From positions 1 to 20,003 of the forward strand of contig JBCCIF010000056.1 in the NCBI GenBank assembly GCA_039028335.1: a DNA stretch of 20,003 nt. Reading direction: 5' to 3'. The stretch's first letter is position 1; every line of letters begins with the position of its first letter. Below, piece after piece: positions 14,985 to 20,003 of this stretch. Source of the stretch: JABDKJ01 sp039028335 (GTDB taxonomy: Bacteria; Bacteroidota; Bacteroidia; Flavobacteriales_D; JABDKJ01). Made by a program: the position numbers and the translations under genes. The notes below the pieces were generated by a model, which was given only the letters and a program-made list of their open reading frames with translations, was not told the DNA's origin and made no database searches.

Positions 14985-15011
14985 TTGTAACAGGCATTAA
15001 TTCTATCTTTG
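14985..15011 (+). promoter_or_regulatory. Candidate ssb promoter
   Basis: TATCTTTG at 15004-15011 is an exact match to the Bacteroidota -7 box TAnnTTTG, identical to that of hup. A TTG at 14985-14987 lies 16 bases upstream, one less than the usual minimum. The gap from mutY is 73 bases, so ssb and the gld genes can be transcribed independently of mutY. Confidence 0.5.
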
Positions 15012-15027
15012 TTTCAAATTAAGAAAC

Positions 15028-15525
15028 ATGGCCGGAGGCATCAACAAAGTAATCCTGGTAGGAAATTTAGGTAAAGATCCAGAAATAAGACATCTTGAAA
15101 ATGGCGCGACACTCGCGCGATTTCCATTGGCGACTTCAGAGACATATACAGATAGAAATACAAATGAGAAAAGAACCCTTACTGAGTGGCATAATGTTGT
15201 TTTATGGCGTGGCTTAGCACAAATTGCAGAAAAGTATTTAATGAAAGGCAAGCAGGTCTATATTGAAGGAAAAATCAAAACACGTCAATGGACAGATCAA
15301 GAAGGTAATACGCGCTATACAACTGAAATAGTAGGTGACCAAATGCAACTTTTAGGAAGAGCAGATAATGGAAATCAAGACAATTCATTTCAGAATCAGG
15401 CGACATCTGCTCAACCCAGAGAGATGAACACTACGATGCAAGCCGCTAAGGCGTTTTCAGAATCTGCTCCTTCAAATAGTGGAATGGGACAACAATCCTC
15501 TGAGGAGGACGATCTTCCTTTCTAA
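15028..15525 (+). CDS. ssb: Single-stranded DNA-binding protein
   Basis: 165 residues. An OB-fold spans about 1-112 (GGINKVILVGNLGKDPEIRH, then TEWHNVVLWRGLAQIAEKYL, then GKIKTRQWTDQEGNTRYTTE), followed by a Gln/Asn/Ser-rich linker and the acidic tip EEDDLPF that recruits replication and repair partners. It coats single-stranded DNA as a tetramer. The ATG at 15028 lies 17 bases after the -7 box, implying a short leader. gldE starts 22 bases after the stop, so the genes are probably cotranscribed. Confidence 0.96.
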   Translation: MAGGINKVILVGNLGKDPEIRHLENGATLARFPLATSETYTDRNTNEKRTLTEWHNVVLWRGLAQIAEKYLMKGKQVYIEGKIKTRQWTDQEGNTRYTTEIVGDQMQLLGRADNGNQDNSFQNQATSAQPREMNTTMQAAKAFSESAPSNSGMGQQSSEEDDLPF

Positions 15526-15547
15526 TTGTTGAACGAAAGACCAGAAT

Positions 15548-16882
15548 TTGGACCCTAGCGAACCCTTTTCCTTCTTCTTATATTCATTCAGTGGTTTTGG
15601 CGTAGAAGAAGCCATCTTTTCAGTTGTAATTCTCCTATTACTCGTCTGTTCGGCATTAATTTCAGGTTCTGAAATTGCTTTTTTCTCACTGGAAAAAAAA
15701 GAGATAGACGAACTTAAGAAAGAGAGTAAAAACCAATCTAAAGTTGCACAATTGCTTGAGTCGTATAAAGGACCCGAGAAATTGCTAGCAACGATATTGA
15801 TTGCGAATAATTTTGTGAATGTTGCAATAATTATTCTGTCCGACCAATTAGTGAGTAAACTCTTTTCTTTTGGGTCAGATGAAACACTTTCTCAAATGCT
15901 CATTACTGTCGTTGGAGTCACTTTTTTCCTTCTTCTTTTTGGTGAAGTATTACCTAAAGTATATGCTACATATAATGCCAGAACTTTATCCAAATTCATG
16001 GCTAGACCCATCGGTTTTTTGAAATTGCTATTCAGACCCTTGAGCATGTTGCTTTTGAAGTTCACCCCAATTATTGATAAAAATATCAGAAAGAAAAACA
16101 CAGATATTTCAGTTGAAGATTTAGAAAAGGCCCTTGAATTAACGAAGGATGGAGATAGTGATGATGATGAACACAAGATGCTCAAAGGTATCGTGCGTTT
16201 TGGCAATACTGACGTCAAACAAATCATGACACCTAGAACTGATATAGTCGCCTTTGAAATGGATACCCAATTCGAAGAATTAATTAATGGGGTTGTTAAT
16301 TCAGGATATTCTCGCATACCTATTTATGAGGAATCTACGGATGGAATAAAAGGAATATTCTATCTGAAAGACATGTTGCCCTACTTAGACAAAGAACACT
16401 TTAAATGGCAAGAAAAGTTACGCAAACCATTTTTCGTACCCGAAAACAAAAAATTGGACGTTCTATTAAGAGAATTTCAAGAACGAAAAATGCACTTGGC
16501 CGTTGTAGTAGATGAATATGGTGGCACATCAGGGATTGTAACATTGGAAGACATTCTTGAAGAGATAGTCGGTGAGATAACTGATGAATTTGATGATGAA
16601 GATGTATCGTATACTAAACTCGATGAACTCAATTTTGTATTTGAGGGTAAAACTCCTTTGATTGATGTTTATCGCATAATGGAAATAGACGGGTCAGAAT
16701 TAGAGGAAGCTAAAGGTGAATCAGACACTTTAGCGGGATTCATTATTGAACAAGCCGGCAAACTTCTCCAAAAGAATGAAAAGGTCAAATTCAATGAATA
16801 TACATTCACCGTTGAAGCTGCCGACAGAAGAAAAGTAAAACAAGTGAAAGTGAGCAAAAACGCAGAAGAGATTGAAGAATAG
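15548..16882 (+). CDS. gldE: Gliding motility-associated protein GldE (CNNM/CorC-type)
   Basis: 444 residues. A DUF21/CNNM membrane domain covers about 22-175, with ISGSEIAFFSLEKKEIDEL and FGEVLPKVYA as typical motifs. A CBS-domain pair covers about 220-342 (VKQIMTPRTDIVAFE, then VVDEYGGTSGIVTLEDILEE), and a CorC/HlyC transporter-associated domain about 355-437. By domain alone it could be called a hemolysin-like or magnesium/cobalt transport protein, but the position between ssb and gldD identifies it as GldE. In Flavobacterium johnsoniae GldE supports gliding and T9SS function and can partly compensate for GldD defects; the molecular activity is unclear. The start is TTG at 15548: TGA lies five codons upstream in frame. 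Its last 11 bases overlap gldD. Confidence 0.9.
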   Translation: MDPSEPFSFFLYSFSGFGVEEAIFSVVILLLLVCSALISGSEIAFFSLEKKEIDELKKESKNQSKVAQLLESYKGPEKLLATILIANNFVNVAIIILSDQLVSKLFSFGSDETLSQMLITVVGVTFFLLLFGEVLPKVYATYNARTLSKFMARPIGFLKLLFRPLSMLLLKFTPIIDKNIRKKNTDISVEDLEKALELTKDGDSDDDEHKMLKGIVRFGNTDVKQIMTPRTDIVAFEMDTQFEELINGVVNSGYSRIPIYEESTDGIKGIFYLKDMLPYLDKEHFKWQEKLRKPFFVPENKKLDVLLREFQERKMHLAVVVDEYGGTSGIVTLEDILEEIVGEITDEFDDEDVSYTKLDELNFVFEGKTPLIDVYRIMEIDGSELEEAKGESDTLAGFIIEQAGKLLQKNEKVKFNEYTFTVEAADRRKVKQVKVSKNAEEIEE

Positions 16883-17429
16883 TTGGACACTCCTAGCGAT
16901 TATCTTAGTAATGTCATGCAATCAAGAGACATTCATACCAAAGCCAAAAGGGTATATGCGCCCTTATCTTCCGGCTAAAACTTATCAGGCTTTCGAATCA
17001 AATTGTCCATTTGAATTCGAGTTTCATGAAAATGCGAGTATCAGAATGCGAAAGGACCATTATTGTTGGTTCACAATTCAATATCCTCAATTAAAGGCCG
17101 AGATTCATCTCACTTATAAACCAGTTGAAAATAATCTTTCGGAATATCTAAGTCAGACCCACAAATTAGCATACGACCATCACTTCAAAGCGAGTAACAT
17201 CTTGGAAAAGAAGATTCAGGAAAAAGACAAAGATCTTTATGGATTATGTTATTTTTTAGAAGGTGAAGTCGCTTCAAATACACAATTTTTTCTGACGGAT
17301 AGTACAGATCATTTCGTTCGAGGATCGCTTTATTTCAATTCCAAAACGCAACCTGATTCTTTAGCACCTTACCTTAGCTATATCAATGCAGATATTGATC
17401 GCTTTATAGAAAGTTTCAAATGGAAATAA
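16872..17429 (+). CDS. gldD: Gliding motility lipoprotein GldD
   Basis: 185 residues. A lipoprotein signal with lipobox VMSC and Cys16 as the lipid-modified residue is followed by PKPKGYMRPYLPAKTYQAF, the recognisable start of GldD, then CPFEFEFHENASI and the C-terminal YINADIDRFIESFKWK. GldD is an envelope lipoprotein required for gliding and for T9SS function in F. johnsoniae, where it helps keep GldJ stable. The start is TTG at 16872, inside the end of gldE; an in-frame TGA at 16851 leaves only six codons upstream and no ATG, and the signal peptide begins directly at this TTG. It is the last gene of the mutY-ssb-gldE-gldD group; the convergent ctaA follows after 91 bases with only a weak CGCT-CAA-AGCG hairpin (17443-17453). 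Confidence 0.92.
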   Translation: MKNSWTLLAIILVMSCNQETFIPKPKGYMRPYLPAKTYQAFESNCPFEFEFHENASIRMRKDHYCWFTIQYPQLKAEIHLTYKPVENNLSEYLSQTHKLAYDHHFKASNILEKKIQEKDKDLYGLCYFLEGEVASNTQFFLTDSTDHFVRGSLYFNSKTQPDSLAPYLSYINADIDRFIESFKWK

Positions 17430-17520
17430 TAACACACACTTGCGCTCAAAGCGGTCTTTAATTCAAATCTTACCCCCTATTTAATGCGATAAAAACGATA
17501 ATTGACCATTGTCATCAATC

Positions 17521-18501
17521 TTAGGTCAATCTTACTTTTTGAGCTTTGAATTTTGCCATCAAATAAACCTGAATTGCAAAGATACAACAGGCTAAGAAGA
17601 GATGAGTCGGCTGCATTAATTTAGGCATATCTAAATAGGAAAGGACAATTCCGCTAAGCACTTCCATGAGAACCAATCCTCCAAGAATTAAGACGGCCTT
17701 GGTGATTCTCTTTTCCTTCCAAAAAAGATAGACAATTACACCATTGATCAACACGAGTAAAATAGCAAAGCTTCTATGTGTGAAGAAGATATTTGATAAT
17801 TGACTTATCCAATCTGCCCTATTCTCAAAAGCTTTAGCTACTAAATCAATTTCCTGTCGCACTTGTGTTCCGAAGTAAATTTGCACAAGCGAAATTAATA
17901 TTGCTCCTCCTATGAGATACTTCCATTTATGATTACGCGAAACCCTCCTCGGCCTGTCCTTTACTAAGATCAAAACCAAAAGCGCTATCACTATAAGTGC
18001 AAAACTCATGTGCACAGTAACCATTCCTGGTAAAAGATGAGTAGCAACAACTATTGACCCTAACCAGCCTTGAAAGGAGGTAGCCAATAGTGTCAAAAGG
18101 GAAAGAATAGGAATCCATTTATCTTTCCGCCAGTATTTGAAAGAAAGCACTAAGCCAAGCACAAGAAAAATACCAGCCAAGGCTCCCATAAGGCGATTAA
18201 TAAATTCAATCCAAGTCTTCAAGGCTACGAAATTTTCTTCTTCGACATCAGCTTCATAGTCGCGCATCTTTTGAGCAGAAGATTCAAACCCAAGTCCTTC
18301 TAAGGTTGAAATGAAACGTTCTAGTTTTCTTTGCCTCTTCGCTCTGAATGTTTCTTTATAATCTGCTGGAAGTTGATCTATTGAAGTAGGAGGAATGTAT
18401 TGACCAAAGCATTTAGGCCAATCTGGGCATCCCATACCAGACCCGGTCATACGCACAAAGGACCCTGCAAGAATCACTGCAAAAATTGACAAAAGCGCCA
18501 A
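17521..18501 (-). CDS. ctaA: Heme A synthase, COX15/CtaA family
   Basis: 326 residues from the TTG at 18501. An eight-helix inner-membrane enzyme that oxidises the C8 methyl of heme O to give heme A for cytochrome c oxidase. The signature VRMTGSGMGCPDWPKCFG (16-33) is clear. Histidines 155 and 164 (VATHLLPGMVTVH), 242 (FTHRSFAILL) and 300 (MQPTHLFLACC) are candidate heme ligands. In the EFINRL motif (99-104), Asn102 stands where many family members have a heme-ligand His. A 70-residue charged loop after the signature is typical of the COX15 type. The TTG start leaves a short first helix; codons upstream to 18546 (KRKSPLIFNIQRLALL) look coding but lack ATG, GTG or TTG, so a rare CTG or ATT start is possible. 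No promoter was recognised. Confidence 0.93.
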   Translation of the reverse strand: MALLSIFAVILAGSFVRMTGSGMGCPDWPKCFGQYIPPTSIDQLPADYKETFRAKRQRKLERFISTLEGLGFESSAQKMRDYEADVEEENFVALKTWIEFINRLMGALAGIFLVLGLVLSFKYWRKDKWIPILSLLTLLATSFQGWLGSIVVATHLLPGMVTVHMSFALIVIALLVLILVKDRPRRVSRNHKWKYLIGGAILISLVQIYFGTQVRQEIDLVAKAFENRADWISQLSNIFFTHRSFAILLVLINGVIVYLFWKEKRITKAVLILGGLVLMEVLSGIVLSYLDMPKLMQPTHLFLACCIFAIQVYLMAKFKAQKVRLT

Positions 18502-18623
18502 TCTCTGAATATTAAAAAATAAGGGGCTTTTTCTTTTTGCGTTCAGATCATTTGATTGTTCCTATAAATGAACAAATCTTTTTTGGTATGGGTCGAGGAA
18601 AAGCAAAGAAATTAAAAACAAAA

Positions 18624-18651
18624 AGCTCTTTCGAAGATTTTCAAAAGAGCT
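18624..18651 (-). terminator. Strong rho-independent terminator after the HMA lipoprotein gene
   Basis: On the minus strand AGCTCTTT pairs perfectly with AAAGAGCT, the stem continuing past one mismatch with three further pairs (GAA/TTC) around a four-base loop, followed by TTTTTGTTTTT. It lies 23 bases after the stop codon at 18675 and separates this gene from ctaA downstream. Confidence 0.88.
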
Positions 18652-18674
18652 CTTAAACATAAACATCATGAAGA

Positions 18675-19178
18675 TTACCTCAATAAATTCTCAAAAATAT
18701 CCGAGAGATTGGGCAATCTGAATTCCTTTAGCGCGATGGTTGTTTCATCGACAGTCTCTGCTTCACTTTCTTCGACTTCCACTTCAAGAACTGTCACTAC
18801 CTCAACACTTTTCACCTGATAGGCACCGTCATATAATTTACCGATGGCTTCAGCAATTTGCTTTTCATCGGTTTTTTCTGGATCATAGGTGATTTCAAAT
18901 GAATCTACCGCTCTTTCCTTGTTAAAATCCATCTCAGATGCAATAACTCCATCTACACCCTTTACACACTTGGATATGGAACTTCCGCATGCCTGTGCAC
19001 AAGACATTCCTTCTATGCTAAAATTAGCATATGTCTTGGCCACATCGCCTTCTACTTCTTTATAAGAAGTTTCGTATACCACCTCGGTTGCGACCTTTTC
19101 CTGGTTGCTTTGACAAGCAAATACGAAAAGCCCTAAACCTAGAATAACAAGTAGTGATTTAAATGTGTGTTTTGTCAT
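18675..19178 (-). CDS. Lipoprotein with heavy-metal-associated (HMA) domain
   Basis: 167 residues. The lipobox VFAC places lipidated Cys22 after a hydrophobic signal (LLVILGLGLFVFAC). The HMA ferredoxin-like domain spans about 48-120, with IEGMSCAQACGSSISKCVKG as metal loop. The metal cysteines, Cys60 and Cys64, are spaced CxxxC instead of the CxxC of CopZ and MerP; Cys71 is nearby. A CxxxC spacing (for example GMVCAMGC) is familiar from Bacteroidota envelope proteins. The acidic C-terminal tail (EVEVEESEAETVDETT) could be flexible or metal-binding. Probably a periplasmic or outer-membrane-anchored copper- or metal-binding chaperone; its neighbour, heme A synthase, belongs to cytochrome oxidase assembly, which needs copper, but a terminator separates them and no link can be claimed. 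The start is ATG at 19178. Confidence 0.85.
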   Translation of the reverse strand: MTKHTFKSLLVILGLGLFVFACQSNQEKVATEVVYETSYKEVEGDVAKTYANFSIEGMSCAQACGSSISKCVKGVDGVIASEMDFNKERAVDSFEITYDPEKTDEKQIAEAIGKLYDGAYQVKSVEVVTVLEVEVEESEAETVDETTIALKEFRLPNLSDIFENLLR

Positions 19179-19209
19179 TTCTTGTTGTTTAATTTGCCCT
19201 AAGACGAAT

Positions 19210-19217
19210 CAAAGGTA
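19210..19217 (-). promoter_or_regulatory. -7 box of the HMA lipoprotein promoter
   Basis: On the minus strand TACCTTTG matches the TAnnTTTG consensus exactly, 31 bases before the start codon at 19178. No clean TTG is present at -33; TTTCG is nearest. Transcription would start near 19203. Confidence 0.5.
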
Positions 19218-19271
19218 TAATTTGTTACAGGGAATATACGAAATTAGCTTAAAATAATTGTTAAAGATCAC

Positions 19272-20003
19272 GTGAAATTGGAAAAGAACAGGCGTATAGA
19301 AGCATGGTTTTTATTGATTATTTTGTCTATCGTTTGGGGCAGTTCATTTATTCTTATCAAACGAAGTATTGAATCACCTTATGGCCTAGAAGTCTTTTCT
19401 CCACTCCAGGTAGGATTTGGAAGAATTTTTATTGCAGGTCTGGTTTTGTTTCCTATTTTCTTAAAAGCCATAAAAAAAGCCAACAGAAAAGAAATTTTTT
19501 GGTCGCTTGTTGTCGGTGTAGTGGGCAATTCGATACCTGCATTTCTATTTTCTCGGGCCGAACAAGAAATAAGCAGCGCTTTAGCAGGCATGCTTAATGG
19601 AACTACACCGTTTTTCGCAATCTTAATTGCTGCTCTATTTTTTGGAAAAAGCCATCAAAAACACAAGTGGTTAGGTATTGCAATCGGTTTTGTAGGAGCC
19701 GCAGGATTAAGTTTAAGTAATGGATCGGGACAATTTGAATTCAATCGATATGTCTTTCTTATACTAATTGCAACTTTCTGTTATGGAATTTCAGTAAATA
19801 TAATTTCCGAAAAATTAAATAATATTCCACCAATGCATATTGCGGCTCTTTCTCTATTCTTAGCAGGTGCTCCTCAGGGAATTATGTTATTTTGCACTGA
19901 TTTCACACAAATCATAAGTGAAAATCCACATGGTCTTGCTTCTCTGGGATACCTCAGTATCCTAGCAATAATGGGCACTGCATTGGCTTTAATCTACTTC
20001 AAT
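19272..20003 (+). CDS. EamA/DMT-superfamily transporter, partial (C-terminus beyond right edge)
   Basis: 244 codons are visible without a stop. The first EamA repeat begins AWFLLIILSIVWGSSFILIKRS with the typical WGSSF motif; LQVGFGRIFIAGLVL, then NSIPAFLFSRAEQEISSALA and LNGTTPFFAILIAALFFG complete it. The second repeat starts at about residue 155 (FNRYVFLILIATFCYGISVN) and is cut by the window edge, at GTALALIYFN. Members of this inner-membrane family export small metabolites or amino acids; no substrate can be assigned. The start is likely GTG at 19272 (an in-frame TTG two codons later is the alternative); an in-frame TAG lies at 19245 and there is no ATG between. It diverges from the HMA lipoprotein gene with a 93-base gap. 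Confidence 0.9.
   Translation, partial: MKLEKNRRIEAWFLLIILSIVWGSSFILIKRSIESPYGLEVFSPLQVGFGRIFIAGLVLFPIFLKAIKKANRKEIFWSLVVGVVGNSIPAFLFSRAEQEISSALAGMLNGTTPFFAILIAALFFGKSHQKHKWLGIAIGFVGAAGLSLSNGSGQFEFNRYVFLILIATFCYGISVNIISEKLNNIPPMHIAALSLFLAGAPQGIMLFCTDFTQIISENPHGLASLGYLSILAIMGTALALIYFN

Noticed and set aside
15892..16317. 141-codon minus-strand frame opposite gldE
   Set aside because: The overlapping gldE has clear CNNM and CBS motifs; the antisense frame is low complexity and Ser-rich.
17443..17453. CGCT-CAA-AGCG hairpin after gldD as a terminator
   Set aside because: Only four pairs and no T-run follow, so a terminator is not supported.
1..20003. CRISPR arrays, insertion sequences, tRNA or rRNA genes and prophage genes
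   Set aside because: No regularly spaced repeats, terminal inverted repeats with transposase, cloverleaf sequences or phage proteins were seen on either strand.

Overview
The window looks like chromosomal DNA of a marine-type Bacteroidota, probably in or near the Flavobacteriia. The evidence is AT-rich DNA, two proteins with C-terminal type IX secretion (T9SS) sorting domains, adjacent gldE and gldD gliding/T9SS genes downstream of mutY and ssb, the TAnnTTTG promoter box typical of this phylum, and Bacteroidota-style HU, SSB and RNase G proteins. I saw no rRNA, tRNA, CRISPR array, insertion sequence or phage gene. Apart from one short intergenic stretch it reads as a conserved core chromosome.

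Layout. (1) 1-5901, minus strand: a surface-polysaccharide cluster transcribed gmd -> fcl -> Wzi-like barrel -> WecA-like transferase -> second Wzi-like barrel, which runs off the left edge. The genes overlap or nearly touch. The set makes GDP-L-fucose, primes a lipid-linked glycan and supplies two outer-membrane barrels of the capsule-assembly type. (2) 5978-8658, minus strand: two secreted proteins with T9SS sorting domains, a choice-of-anchor L protein and an alpha/beta hydrolase, separated by an odd 200-bp gap. (3) 8772-11236, plus strand: a MoxR AAA+ ATPase and a DUF58 protein overlapping by ATGA. (4) 11233-13808, minus strand: hup (HU), a TPR membrane protein, a 30-codon very basic ribosomal-type protein and RNase G. 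RNase G shares its stop tetranucleotide CTAG with the convergent DUF58 gene. (5) 13941-17429, plus strand: mutY, ssb, gldE, gldD. (6) 17521-19178, minus strand: heme A synthase (ctaA/COX15 type), a strong terminator and a heavy-metal-associated-domain lipoprotein. (7) 19272 to the right edge, plus strand: a partial EamA/DMT transporter.

How the genes fit together. The polysaccharide genes, the T9SS cargo and gldD/gldE all concern the cell envelope. In this phylum T9SS cargo can be attached to a lipid-linked polysaccharide, so a functional link between regions 1 and 2 is possible but is only inference. The hup-TPR-RNase G and mutY-ssb groups are housekeeping and diverge from a shared 132-bp region with a clear promoter.

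No obviously new multi-gene system is visible. The points most worth a second look are the paired Wzi-like barrels around the transferase, the tiny basic ribosomal-type protein, the hup promoter built into a perfect inverted repeat, the unusual number of TTG/GTG starts, the shared convergent stop codon, and the 7049-7251 gap.
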